Shown one piece after another: positions 1-13,900 of a stretch of DNA of 64,000 nucleotides. A model generated the notes under the pieces. The model searched no databases. It was not told the origin of the DNA and saw nothing but the letters and a program-made list of their open reading frames with translations. Source of the DNA: Rhynchopus sp. YZ270_cl-10 (lineage: Eukaryota > Euglenozoa > Diplonemea > Diplonemida > Diplonemidae); assembly GCA_964035575.1 (NCBI GenBank), contig OZ037884.1, positions 868,001 to 932,000 of the forward strand. Direction: 5' to 3'. Made by a program: the position numbers and the translations under genes. Positions within the stretch are counted from its first letter, which is position 1, and every line of letters starts with the position of its first letter.

Positions 1-270
1 TGGGGAGCCTGTGGACAAAAACGAGCTGGACCACGCCGAGCCTGCCGAGCGGGCGTCCAACAACGCTATCGAGCAGATGGTGCTGGACGAAGAGGACAGC
101 CCCCCTTCTTGAACGTTTCAGATGCTGGAGTCCCAGTGGGTCTGGCAGTGTACGAAGAGCGTTAACATACCTGCAGAAGAGCAGAATGCTGGGCTTATTG
201 TAGATTATTTCTACAGGATGGAGTTCCACATCACACCCCGTTTTTTTTCCGATAGCAATTACTTGTTTTT
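1..270 (+). mobile_element. Truncated copy of the ACAAGTAATTGCT inverted-repeat element
   Basis: The copy is cut by the window edge. It matches the units at 27143-27572 and 42074-42510 (inverted) and 43141-43575 (same orientation). Positions 10-111 read as the conserved C-terminal frame shared by all four copies, beginning PVDKNEL and ending DEEDSPPS followed by TGA. The right end reads AGCAATTACTTG and then a T run, the same boundary as in the copy ending near 43575. It is a decayed non-autonomous element or the tail of a former transposase gene; the superfamily is not identified. Confidence 0.7.
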
Positions 271-401
271 TTTTGCGCGTGGGAAAGCAAGGATGCATTT
301 TCGTACCCTCCCTTTGCCTTCTTTTCGTTTAGAAAAGAGTGAAATATGAAATAATTTGCGTGCTTTTGAATCTCCATTACCGACCCTCCCCTGTGAAATC
401 G

Positions 402-432
<31 letters not shown>

Positions 433-1245
433 AAAAACCCCGGTATTTTGCCGCCAGGGACAATTTCATGGCAGGGGGGGACAGCCTTTGCTCTTCCTTC
501 TTCACACCAAATCGGCCACCCCCCTACAGTACGAGAAATTATCCCCCCTTTTACCAACACCATTAGGGACGAGACATTGTCCCCCCCTCACTTTTCCCCC
601 CAGGGGGGACCTTTCACGGGAGAGTGTCGGTAAATATATAATCTACGGCAAAAATCGTCGTAAACACCTTTTTTGCACACACCCGGATTGATTTTGTAGG
701 GTGTTCTTTTGAAATTAGTGAGGTGGCTATCATCTCAAACTCTTTATTTTTATGAGTCCCTGGGTGCGAAAAAAAATTCCCTTTTTTTCTGTGTTTTGCT
801 ATTTTTTGAACCCTTTTCATAAAACCAGAAATTTGCTTTTGTTTTTCCCCCGTTTTTTGGGAGATGCAATTCATTGTTTAATTCAAGGTGACTAAGAGAG
901 GCTTAGGGTGGGATTTTGTAGCAACGGCTTCTTTCCCACGTACCCCTCACTTGAACCAGTTCATCACTGACAGTAACTAAGGCAAGCGAGGCTTACATTC
1001 AGTTTGCCTGGATATTATCTTTTTGGAGGGTGTGTACAGGAGGAGTATGTTCATCTCCTTCGACATCTTCCCCCTTTTTTTTGATAAAACAACTTGTTGT
1101 CAATTCTAAAAAGATTGGAGAGGCAGCGCTGCAGGGCAAACAAAACGGATTGAAAAAGACAGAAGCTCGCTTGTTTCTTTTTGAGTACATACATGGAAAA
1201 CAAAAGATCTTAGTAAGGGGAATTTTTTTTTGAGCGGGGTTTTGA
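271..1245. other. Intergenic, homopolymer-rich, with short repeat modules
   Basis: No credible gene is seen. There is a C run passing directly into an A run (about 401-436). A module of the GTATATGAAATAAT family lies at 283-350. Two copies of the TAAGC/GCTTA hairpin module lie at about 884-910 and 972-995. A derivative of the GTGTGTGCACGAGAGG module lies near 1023-1058. Short ORFs here consist of runs of F, P and K coded by homopolymers. Confidence 0.6.
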
Positions 1246-1515
1246 TATCTTCTTAGTTTTTTTTTTCCACTAAGATTTTAGTTTTTTTTTTTAAGATCTT
1301 AGTTTTTTTGTTAAGATCTTAGTTTTTTTTCCACTAAGATCTTAGTTTTTTTTATTAAGATCTTAGTTTTTTTTGTGAAAACTAAGATCTTAATAAAAAA
1401 AACTAAGATCTTAAAAAAAAATAATCTAAGATCTTAAGAAAAAAACTAAGATCTTAACAAAAAACACTAAGATCTTACTTAATTTAAAAAAAACACTAAG
1501 ATCGGTCATATCTTA
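1246..1515. repeat. AAGATCTT palindrome array forming a large inverted repeat
   Basis: About a dozen copies of the palindrome TAAGATCTTA occur at spacings of roughly 17-30 bp. In the left half (to about 1375) the palindromes are joined by T runs, and in the right half (from about 1378) by A runs. The whole block is therefore an inverted repeat as well as a tandem one, centred near 1376 (GTGAAAACTAAGATC). It ends about 450 bp upstream of the giant gene's start codon. It could be a binding-site cluster, a cruciform-forming element or decayed satellite. Confidence 0.8.
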
Positions 1516-1675
1516 ATTAAGATCTTTTGTAATCCATGTACATAACAACCGTACTTCAGTTTAACACATTTTTTTCACCTTTTTCTTTTCCGGCTTTGAG
1601 CGCACAAACAAAAGACCCGATCTTTTTTTTCTTTTTTCAAATTCCTTTAGAGGTCTGTTGACAGCGTGAGCAGTC

Positions 1676-1744
1676 CCTTCATTCATCTTTGTTCTCTTTT
1701 CCCCCTCTCTTCTCTTATGCTCTTATTCTCCTTTTTGTTGGTAG
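1676..1744 (+). promoter_or_regulatory. Polypyrimidine tract and AG upstream of the giant gene
   Basis: An almost uninterrupted C/T tract of about 60 bases ends in TTGGTAG. It has the form of a 3' splice acceptor and lies 219 bases before the chosen ATG. If the organism trans-splices a leader, this is a candidate site. A weaker AG closer to the start (near 1904) is also possible. The role is inferred. Confidence 0.4.
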
Positions 1745-1963
1745 TTGCGGGACGCCCTTGCTATACTCCAATGGGGAATTTTTTTTACAGTATGGGTGGT
1801 ATTGTGTGCAATGCAAAAGAACGTTAATAACGAAAAAAAGGGGGCTCATCCTATCTTGTTTTGGTGTTCCAAAATAAAAAAAATAACCACTTCCCAACCA
1901 CAGAGAAGCTGCGCCCAGAGGGCTGGATGCAGCAAAAGGGACGACCAATACACGACTAACAAA

Positions 1964-4900
1964 ATGCCGCGCCCTGCCCTGTGTGTGCTGCTGCTGCTCA
2001 CAGGGCTTCTTGGCTGCGATGCGCAACGGCAGTACTGGTTTCGCGTCACGACGGTATGGCAGAAGGAGCGTGGGAACGAGGCGGGGAATGAGGACTACTC
2101 GCTCATCGGTTCGGTATCGACTGCGCAGACGAATATGGACATCGGCTGCGTGAGGTGCAGCAGTAACGCAAGGAACTGCGAGGAAACCGGCGTGTGGGCC
2201 TCCTCAGGCACCGTGTTCACCGCTGGCACCAGCCTCGCGCTGAGTGCCTCTTTCGACGCGTGGGAGGACGACATCGGCGACCGCTGCACTTACGGAACAA
2301 GCTTTTTCAACAATGATGACGGACGTGTGCGTGAGACATGCAACATCAATATGGCAAGCTACGCGGCGGACACTACGAGTACCTACACCTGCGACGGTGG
2401 CAACGCGAGGATTGTCATCCAGTTCAGGTGGTGGGACGCCAGTACACCTGCACCCCCGACTCCTGCACCACCCACTAACGCACCTCCAACCAGTGCACCA
2501 CCAACAAACGCACCGCCAACAAGCGCACCTCCAACAAGTGCACCACCAACAAGCGCACCTCCAACCAGTGCACCGCCAACTAGTGCACCACCGACAAGCG
2601 CACCTCCAACTAGTGTTCCTCCCACTTCTGCACCTCCCACAAGCGCACCACCGACTAATGCACCAGACACTGTCTCTCCACCAACACTGGTACCAACAGC
2701 ACAACCAACGTCCGTTCCGACAAATATTCCAGACACAAGTGCACCAACCGTTGTGCCGACTTCAGTTCCGGATACCATAGTGCCAACCTCCGTTCCAACA
2801 ACTGTTGCACCCGGAACAACTGCATCGCCAACTGCCATTCCGGACACGCTTTCGCCAGGCACCACTGCGTCGCCGACTGCCGTGCCAAGCACGATTGCGC
2901 CGACTGCTATTCCTGACACTCTTGCGCCAGGAACAACTGCATCGCCAACTGCCATTCCGGACACGCTCTCGCCAGGCACCACTGCGTCGCCGACTGCCGT
3001 GCCAAGCACGATTGCACCGACTGCTATTCCTGACACTCTTGCGCCAGGAACAACTGCATCGCCAACTGCCATTCCGGACACGCTTTCGCCAGGCACCACT
3101 GCGTCGCCGACTGCCGTGCCAAGCACGATTGCACCGACTGCTATTCCTGACACTCTTGCGCCAGGAACAACTGCATCGCCAACTGCCATTCCGGACACGC
3201 TTTCGCCAGGCACCACTGCGTCGCCGACTGCCGTGCCAAGCACGATTGCACCGACTGCTATTCCTGACACTCTTGCGCCAGGAACAACTGCATCGCCAAC
3301 TGCCATTCCGGACACGCTCTCGCCAGGCACCACTGCGTCGCCGACTGCCGTGCCAAGCACGATTGCACCGACTGCTATTCCTGACACTCTTGCGCCAGGA
3401 ACAACTGCATCGCCAACTGCCATTCCGGACACGCTTTCGCCAGGCACCACTGCGTCGCCGACTGCCGTGCCAAGCACAATCACTCCGACTGCTATTCCTG
3501 ACACTCTTGCGCCAGGAACAACTGCATCGCCAACTGCCATTCCGGACACGCTTTCGCCAGGCACCACTGCGTCGCCGACTGCCGTGCCAAGCACAATCAC
3601 TCCGACTGCTATTCCTGACACTCTTGCGCCAGGAACAACTGCATCGCCAACTGCCATTCCGGACACGCTTTCGCCAGGCACCACTGCGTCGCCGACTGCC
3701 GTGCCAAGCACAATCACGCCGACTGCTATTCCTGACACTCTTGCGCCAGGAACAACTGCATCGCCAACTGCCATTCCGGACACGCTTTCGCCAGGCACCA
3801 CTGCGTCGCCGACTGCCGTGCCAAGCACGATTGCACCGACTGCTATTCCTGACACTCTTGCGCCAGGAACAACTGCATCGCCAACTGCCATTCCGGACAC
3901 GCTTTCGCCAGGCACCACTGCGTCGCCGACTGCCGTGCCAAGCACAATCACTCCCACTGCTATTCCTGACACTCTTGCGCCAGGAACAACTGCATCGCCA
4001 ACTGCCATTCCGGACACGCTCTCGCCAGGCACCACTGCGTCGCCGACTGCCGTGCCAAGCACGATTGCACCGACTGCTATTCCTGACACTCTTGCGCCAG
4101 GAACAACTGCATCGCCAACTGCCATTCCGGACACGCTTTCGCCAGGCACCACTGCGTCGCCGACTGCCGTGCCAAGCACGATTGCACCGACTGCTATTCC
4201 TGACACTCTTGCGCCAGGAACAACTGCATCGCCAACTGCCATTCCGGACACGCTTTCGCCAGGCACCACTGCGTCGCCGACTGCCGTGCCAAGCACGATT
4301 GCACCGACTGCTATTCCTGACACTCTTGCGCCAGGAACAACTGCATCGCCAACTGCCATTCCGGACACGCTTTCGCCAGGCACCACCGCATCGCCAACAG
4401 CAGTGCCAAGCACTCTTGCACCTGGTACCACCGCATCAACAACAGCAGTCCCAAGCACTCTTGCACCTGGTACCACCGCATCACCAGCAGCAGTCCCAAG
4501 CACTCTTGCACCTGGTACCACCGCATCACCAACAGCAGTCCCAAGCACTCTTGCACCTGGTACCACCGCATCACCAACAGCAGTGCCAAACACTCTTGCA
4601 CCTGGTACCACCGCATCACCAACAGCAGTCCCAAGCACTCTTGCACCTGGTACCACCGCATCACCAACAGCAGTGCCAAACACTCTTGCACCTGGTACCA
4701 CCGCATCGCCAACAGCAGTGCCAAACACTCTTGCACCTGGTACCACCGCATCACCAACAGCAGTCCCAAGCACTCTTGCACCTGGTACCACCGCATCACC
4801 AACAGCAGTGCCAAACACTCTTGCACCTGGTACCACCGCATCGCCAACAGCAGTGCCAAACACTCTTGCACCTGGTACCACCGCATCACCAGCAGCAGTC

Positions 4901-7900
4901 CCAAGCACTCTTGCACCTGGTACCACCGCATCACCAACAGCAGTGCCAAACACTCTTGCACCTGGTACCACCGCATCGCCAACAGCAGTGCCAAGCACTC
5001 TTGCACCTGGTACCACCGCATCGCCAACAGCAGTGCCAAGCACTCTTGCACCTGGTACCACCGCATCGCCAACAGCAGTGCCAAGCACTCTTGCACCTGG
5101 TACCACCGCATCGCCAACAGCAGTCCCAAGCACTCTTGCACCTGGTACCACCGCATCACCAACAGCAGTGCCAAGCACTCTTGCACCTGGTACCACCGCA
5201 TCGCCAACAGCAGTGCCAAGCACTCTTGCACCTGGTACCACCGCATCACCAACAGCAGTGCCAAGCACTCTTGCACCTGGTACCACCGCATCGCCAACAG
5301 CAGTGCCAAGCACTCTTGCACCTGGTACCACCGCATCGCCAACAGCAGTGCCTAGCACTCTTGCACCTGGTACCACCGCATCACCAACAGCAGTGCCAAA
5401 CACTCTTGCACCTGGTACCACCGTATCACCAGCAGCAGTGCCAAGCACTCTTGCACCTGGTACCACCGCATCGCCAACAGCAGTCCCAAGCACTCTTGCA
5501 CCTGGTACCACCGCATCACCAACAGCAGTGCCAAACACTCTTGCACCTGGTACCACCGCATCACCAACAGCAGTCCCAAGCACTCTTGCACCTGGTACCA
5601 CCGCATCACCAACAGCAGTGCCTAGCACTCTTGCACCTGGTACCACCGCATCACCAACAGCAGTGCCAAACACTCTTGCACCTGGTACCACCGTATCACC
5701 AACAGCAGTCCCAAGCACTCTTGCACCTGGTACCACCGCATCGCCAACAGCAGTCCCAAGCACTCTTGCACCTGGTACCACCGCATCACCAACAGCAGTG
5801 CCAAACACTCTTGCACCTGGTACCACCGCATCACCAACAGCAGTCCCAAGCACTCTTGCACCTGGTACCACCGCATCACCAACAGCAGTGCCAAACACTC
5901 TTGCACCTGGTACCACCGCATCGCCAACAGCAGTGCCAAGCACTCTTGCACCTGGTACCACCGCATCGCCAACAGCAGTGCCAAGCACTCTTGCACCTGG
6001 TACCACCGCATCGCCAACAGCAGTGCCAAGCACTCTTGCACCTGGTACCACCGCATCGCCAACAGCAGTCCCAAGCACTCTTGCACCTGGTACCACCGCA
6101 TCACCAACAGCAGTGCCAAGCACTCTTGCACCTGGTACCACCGCATCACCAACAGCAGTGCCAAGCACTCTTGCACCTGGTACCACCGCATCGCCAACAG
6201 CAGTGCCTAGCACTCTTGCACCTGGTACCACCGCATCACCAACAGCAGTGCCAAGCACTCTTGCACCTGGTACCACCGCATCGCCAACAGCAGTGCCAAG
6301 CACTCTTGCACCTGGTACCACCGCATCGCCAACAGCAGTCCCAAGCACTCTTGCACCTGGTACCACCGCATCACCAACAGCAGTGCCAAGCACTCTTGCA
6401 CCTGGTACCACCGCATCACCAACAGCAGTGCCAAGCACTCTTGCACCTGGTACCACCGCATCGCCAACAGCAGTGCCTAGCACTCTTGCACCTGGTACCA
6501 CCGCATCACCAACAGCAGTGCCAAGCACTCTTGCACCTGGTACCACCGCATCACCAACAGCAGTGCCAAACACTCTTGCACCTGGTACCACCGCATCACC
6601 AGCAGCAGTCCCAAGCACTCTTGCACCTGGTACCACCGCATCGCCAACAGCAGTGCCAAGCACTCTTGCACCTGGTACCACCGCATCACCAGCAGCAGTG
6701 CCCAGCACTCTTGCACCTGGTACCACCGCATCGCCAGCAGCAGTGCCAAGCACTCTTGCACCTGGTACCACCGCATCGCCAACAGCAGTCCCAAGCACTC
6801 TTGCACCTGGTACCACCGCATCACCAACAGCAGTGCCAAGCACTCTTGCACCTGGTACCACCGCATCGCCAACAGCAGTGCCAAGCACTCTTGCACCTGG
6901 TACCACCGCATCACCAACAGCAGTGCCAAGCACTCTTGCACCTGGTACCACCGCATCACCAACAGCAGTGCCAAGCACTCTTGCACCTGGTACCACCGCA
7001 TCGCCAACAGCAGTCCCAAGCACTCTTGCACCTGGTACCACCGCATCACCAACAGCAGTGCCAAGCACTCTTGCACCTGGTACCACCGCATCACCAGCAG
7101 CAGTGCCAAGCACTCTTGCACCTGGTACCACCGCATCGCCAACAGCAGTCCCAAGCACTCTTGCACCTGGTACCACCGCATCACCAACAGCAGTCCCAAG
7201 CACTCTTGCTCCTGGTACCACCGCATCACCAACAGCAGTGCCAAACACTCTTGCACCTGGTACCACCGCATCACCAGCAGCAGTGCCAAGCACTCTTGCA
7301 CCTGGTACCACCGCATCGCCAACAGCAGTGCCAAGCACTCTTGCACCTGGTACCACCGCATCACCAGCAGCAGTGCCAAGCACTCTTGCACCTGGTACCA
7401 CCGCATCGCCAACAGCAGTGCCAAGCACTCTTGCACCTGGTACCACCGCATCGCCAACAGCAGTCCCAAGCACTCTTGCACCTGGTACCACCGCATCACC
7501 AACAGCAGTGCCTAGCACTCTTGCACCTGGTACCACCGCATCGCCAGCAGCAGTGCCAAGCACTCTTGCACCTGGTACCACCGCATCGCCAACAGCAGTG
7601 CCTAGCACTCTTGCACCTGGTACCACCGCATCACCAACAGCAGTGCCAAACACTCTTGCACCTGGTACCACCGCATCACCAGCAGCAGTGCCAAGCACTC
7701 TTGCACCTGGTACCACCGCATCGCCAACAGCAGTCCCAAGCACTCTTGCACCTGGTACCACCGCATCGCCAACAGCAGTGCCAAGCACTCTTGCACCTGG
7801 TACCACCGCATCACCAACAGCAGTGCCAAGCACTCTTGCACCTGGTACCACCGCATCACCAACAGCAGTGCCAAGCACTCTTGCACCTGGTACCACCGCA

Positions 7901-10900
7901 TCGCCAACAGCAGTCCCAAGCACTCTTGCACCTGGTACCACCGCATCGCCAACAGCAGTCCCAAGCACTCTTGCACCTGGTACCACCGCATCACCAACAG
8001 CAGTGCCAAGCACTCTTGCACCTGGTACCACCGCATCACCAACAGCAGTGCCAAGCACTCTTGCACCTGGTACCACCGCATCACCAACAGCAGTGCCAAG
8101 CACTCTTGCACCTGGTACCACCGCATCACCAACAGCAGTGCCAAGCACTCTTGCACCTGGTACCACCGCATCGCCAACAGCAGTCCCAAGCACTCTTGCA
8201 CCTGGTACCACCGCATCACCAACAGCAGTGCCAAGCACTCTTGCACCTGGTACCACCGCATCGCCAACAGCAGTGCCAAGCACTCTTGCACCTGGTACCA
8301 CCGCATCACCAACAGCAGTGCCAAGCACTCTTGCACCTGGTACCACCGCATCGCCAACAGCAGTGCCTAGCACTCTTGCACCTGGTACCACCGCATCACC
8401 AACAGCAGTGCCAAACACTCTTGCACCTGGTACCACCGCATCACCAGCAGCAGTGCCAAGCACTCTTGCACCTGGTACCACCGCATCGCCAACAGCAGTG
8501 CCAAGCACTCTTGCACCTGGTACCACCGCATCACCAACAGCAGTGCCAAACACTCTTGCACCTGGTACCACCGCATCACCAGCAGCAGTGCCAAGCACTC
8601 TTGCACCTGGTACCACCGCATCGCCAACAGCAGTGCCAAGCACTCTTGCACCTGGTACCACCGCATCGCCAACAGCAGTCCCAAGCACTCTTGCACCTGG
8701 TACCACCGCATCACCAACAGCAGTGCCAAACACTCTTGCACCTGGTACCACCGCATCACCAACAGCAGTGCCTAGCACTCTTGCACCTGGTACCACCGCA
8801 TCGCCAGCAGCACTGCCAAGCACTCTTGCACCTGGTACCACCGCATCACCAACAGCAGTGCCTAGCACTCTTGCACCTGGTACCACCGCATCACCAACAG
8901 CAGTGCCAAGCACTCTTGCACCTGGTACTACCGCATCACCAACAGCAGTGCCAAGCACTCTTGCACCTGGTACCACCGCATCACCAACAGCAGTGCCAAA
9001 CACTCTTGCACCTGGTACCACCGCATCACCAACAGCAGTGCCAAGCACTCTTGCACCTGGTACCACCGCATCACCAACAGCAGTGCCAAACACTCTTGCA
9101 CCTGGTACCACCGCATCACCAACAGCAGTGCCAAACACTCTTGCACCTGGTACCACCGCATCACCAACAGCAGTGCCAAGCACTCTTGCACCTGGTACCA
9201 CCGCATCACCAACAGCAGTGCCAAACACTCTTGCACCTGCTACCACCGCATCACCAACAGCAGTGCCTAGCACTCTTGCACCTGGTACCACCGCATCACC
9301 AACAGCAGTGCCAAGCACTCTTGCACCTGGTACCACCGCATCACCAACAGCAGTGCCAAACACTCTTGCACCTGGTACCACCGCATCACCAGCAGCAGTG
9401 CCTAGCACTCTTGCACCTGGTACCACCGCATCGCCAACAGCAGTCCCAAGCACTCTTGCACCTGGTACCACCGCATCGCCAACAGCAGTCCCAAGCACTC
9501 TTGCACCTGGTACCACCGCATCGCCAACAGCAGTGCCAAGCACTCTTGCACCTGGTACCACCGCATCACCAACAGCAGTGCCAAGCACTCTTGCACCTGG
9601 TACCACCGCATCACCAACAGCAGTGCCAAGCACTCTTGCACCTGGTACCACCGCATCGCCAACAGCAGTCCCAAGCACTCTTGCACCTGGTACCACCGCA
9701 TCGCCAACAGCAGTCCCAAGCACTCTTGCACCTGGTACCACCGCATCGCCAACAGCAGTGCCAAGCACTCTTGCACCTGGTACCACCGCATCACCAGCAG
9801 CAGTGCCAAGCACTCTTGCACCTGGTACCACCGCATCGCCAACAGCAGTGCCAAGCACTCTTGCACCTGGTACCACCGCATCGCCAACAGCAGTCCCAAG
9901 CACTCTTGCACCTGGTACCACCGCATCACCAACAGCAGTGCCAAGCACTCTTGCACCTGGTACCACCGCATCGCCAACAGCAGTGCCAAGCACTCTTGCA
10001 CCTGGTACCACCGCATCACCAACAGCAGTGCCAAGCACTCTTGCACCTGGTACCACCGCATCGCCAACAGCAGTGCCAAACACTCTTGCACCTGGTACCA
10101 CCGCATCACCAGCAGCAGTGCCAAGCACTCTTGCACCTGGTACCACCGCATCGCCAACAGCAGTGCCAAGCACTCTTGCACCTGGTACCACCGCATCACC
10201 AACAGCAGTGCCAAACACTCTTGCACCTGGTACCACCGCATCACCAGCAGCAGTGCCAAGCACTCTTGCACCTGGTACCACCGCATCGCCAACAGCAGTG
10301 CCAAGCACTCTTGCACCTGGTACCACCGCATCGCCAACAGCAGTCCCAAGCACTCTTGCACCTGGTACCACCGCATCACCAACAGCAGTGCCAAACACTC
10401 TTGCACCTGGTACCACCGCATCACCAACAGCAGTGCCTAGCACTCTTGCACCTGGTACCACCGCATCGCCAGCAGCACTGCCAAGCACTCTTGCACCTGG
10501 TACCACCGCATCACCAACAGCAGTGCCTAGCACTCTTGCACCTGGTACCACCGCATCACCAACAGCAGTGCCAAGCACTCTTGCACCTGGTACTACCGCA
10601 TCACCAACAGCAGTGCCAAGCACTCTTGCACCTGGTACCACCGCATCACCAACAGCAGTGCCAAACACTCTTGCACCTGGTACCACCGCATCACCAACAG
10701 CAGTGCCAAGCACTCTTGCACCTGGTACCACCGCATCACCAACAGCAGTGCCAAACACTCTTGCACCTGGTACCACCGCATCACCAACAGCAGTGCCAAA
10801 CACTCTTGCACCTGGTACCACCGCATCACCAACAGCAGTGCCAAGCACTCTTGCACCTGGTACCACCGCATCACCAACAGCAGTGCCAAACACTCTTGCA

Positions 10901-13900
10901 CCTGGTACCACCGCATCACCAACAGCAGTGCCAAACACTCTTGCACCTGGTACCACCGCATCACCAACAGCAGTGCCAAACACTCTTGCACCTGGTACCA
11001 CCGCATCACCAACAGCAGTGCCAAACACTCTTGCACCTGGTACCACCGCATCGCCAGCAGCAGTGCCAAGCACTCTTGCACCTGGTACCACCGCATCACC
11101 AACAGCAGTGCCAAGCACTCTTGCACCTGGTACCACCGCATCACCAACAGCAGTGCCAAGCACTCTTGCACCTGGTACCACCGCATCACCAACAGCAGTG
11201 CCAAACACTCTTGCACCTGGTACCACCGCATCACCAACAGCAGTGCCAAACACTCTTGCACCTGGTACCACCGCATCACCAACAGCAGTGCCAAGCACTC
11301 TTGCACCTGGTACCACCGCATCACCAACAGCAGTGCCAAACACTCTTGCACCTGGTACCACCGCATCACCAACAGCAGTGCCAAACACTCTTGCACCTGG
11401 TACCACCGCATCGCCAACAGCAGTGCCAAGCACTCTTGCACCTGCTACCACCGCATCACCAACAGCAGTGCCTGGCACTCTTGCACCTGGTACCACCGCA
11501 TCACCAACAGCAGTGCCAAGCACTCTTGCACCTGGTACCACCGCATCACCAACAGCAGTGCCAAGCACTCTTGCACCTGGTACCACCGCATCACCAACAG
11601 CAGTGCCAAACACTCTTGCACCTGGTACCACCGCATCACCAACAGCAGTGCCTAGCACTCTTGCACCTGGTACCACCGCATCACTAACAGCAGTGCCAAA
11701 CACTCTTGCACCTGGTACCACCGCATCACCAACAGCAGTGCCAAGCACTCTTGCACCTGGTACCACCGCATCACCAACAGCAGTGCCTAGCACTCTTGCA
11801 CCTGGTACCACCGCATCGCCAACAGCAGTGCCAAGCACTCTTGCACCTGGTACCACCGCATCACCAACAGCAGTGCCTAGCACTCTTGCACCTGGTACCA
11901 CCGCATCGCCAACAGCAGTGCCAAGCACTCTTGCACCTGGTACCACCGCATCACCAACAGCAGTGCCTAGCACTCTTGCACCTGGTACCACCGCATCGCC
12001 AACAGCAGTGCCTAGCACTCTTGCACCTGGTACCACCGCATCACCAACAGCAGTGCCAAACACTCTTGCACCTGCTACCACCGCATCACCAACAGCAGTG
12101 CCTAGCACTCTTGCACCTGGTACCACCGCATCACCAACAGCAGTGCCTAGCACTCTTGCACCTGGTACCACCGCATCACCAACAGCAGTGCCAAACACTC
12201 TTGCACCTGCTACCACCGCATCACCAACAGCAGTGCCAAGCACTCTTGCACCTGGTACCACCGCATCACCAACAGCAGTGCCTAGCACTCTTGCACCTGG
12301 TACCACCGCATCACCAACAGCAGTGCCAAACACTCTTGCACCTGCTACCACCGCATCACCAACAGCAGTGCCTAGCACTCTTGCACCTGGTACCACCGCA
12401 TCACCAACAGCAGTGCCTAGCACTCTTGCACCTGGTACCACCGCATCACCAACAGCAGTGCCAAACACTCTTGCACCTGCTACCACCGCATCACCAACAG
12501 CAGTGCCAAGCACTCTTGCACCTGGTACCACCGCATCACCAACAGCAGTGCCAAACACTCTTGCACCTGCTACCACCGCATCACCAACAGCAGTGCCAAA
12601 CACTCTTGCACCTGCTACCACCGCATCACCAACAGCAGTGCCTAGCACTCTTGCACCTGGTACCACCGCATCACCAACAGCAGTGCCTAGCACTCTTGCA
12701 CCTGGTACCACCGCATCACCAACAGCAGTGCCTAGCACTCTTGCACCTGGTACCACCGCATCACCAACAGCAGTGCCAAACACTCTTGCACCTGCTACCA
12801 CCGCATCACCAACAGCAGTGCCTAGCACTCTTGCACCTGGTACCACCGCATCACCAACAGCAGTGCCAAGCACTCTTGCACCTGGTACCACCGCATCACC
12901 AACAGCAGTGCCTAGCACTCTTGCACCTGGTACCACCGCATCACCAACAGCAGTGCCAAGCACTCTTGCACCTGGTACCACCGCATCGCCAACAGCAGTG
13001 CCAAGCACTCTTGCACCTGGTACCACCGCATCACCAACAGCAGTGCCAAGCACTCTTGCACCTGGTACCACCGCATCACCAACAGCAGTGCCAAGCACTC
13101 TTGCACCTGGTACCACCGCATCACCAACAGCAGTGCCTAGCACTCTTGCACCTGGTACCACCGCATCACCAACAGCAGTGCCAAACACTCTTGCACCTGC
13201 TACCACCGCATCACCAACAGCAGTGCCTAGCACTCTTGCACCTGGTACCACCGCATCACCAACAGCAGTGCCAAGCACTCTTGCACCTGGTACCACCGCA
13301 TCACCAACAGCAGTGCCTAGCACTCTTGCACCTGGTACCACCGCATCACCAACAGCAGTGCCTAGCACTCTTGCACCTGGTACCACCGCATCGCCAACAG
13401 CAGTGCCAAGCACTCTTGCACCTGGTACCACCGCATCACCAACAGCAGTGCCAAGCACTCTTGCACCTGGTACCACCGCATCACCAACAGCAGTGCCAAG
13501 CACTCTTGCACCTGGTACCACCGCATCGCCAACAGCAGTGCCAAGCACTCTTGCACCTGGTACCACCGCATCGCCAACAGCAGTGCCAAGCACTCTTGCA
13601 CCTGGTACCACCGCATCACCAACAGCAGTGCCTAGCACTCTTGCACCTGGTACCACCGCATCGCCAACAGCAGTGCCAAGCACTCTTGCACCTGGTACCA
13701 CCGCATCACCAACAGCAGTGCCAAACACTCTTGCACCTGGTACCACCGCATCGCCAACAGCAGTGCCTAGCACTCTTGCACCTAGTACCACCGCATCACC
13801 AACAGCAGTGCCAAGCACTCTTGCACCTGGTACCACCGCATCGCCAACAGCAGTGCCAAGCACTCTTGCACCTGGTACCACCGCATCACCAACAGCAGTG

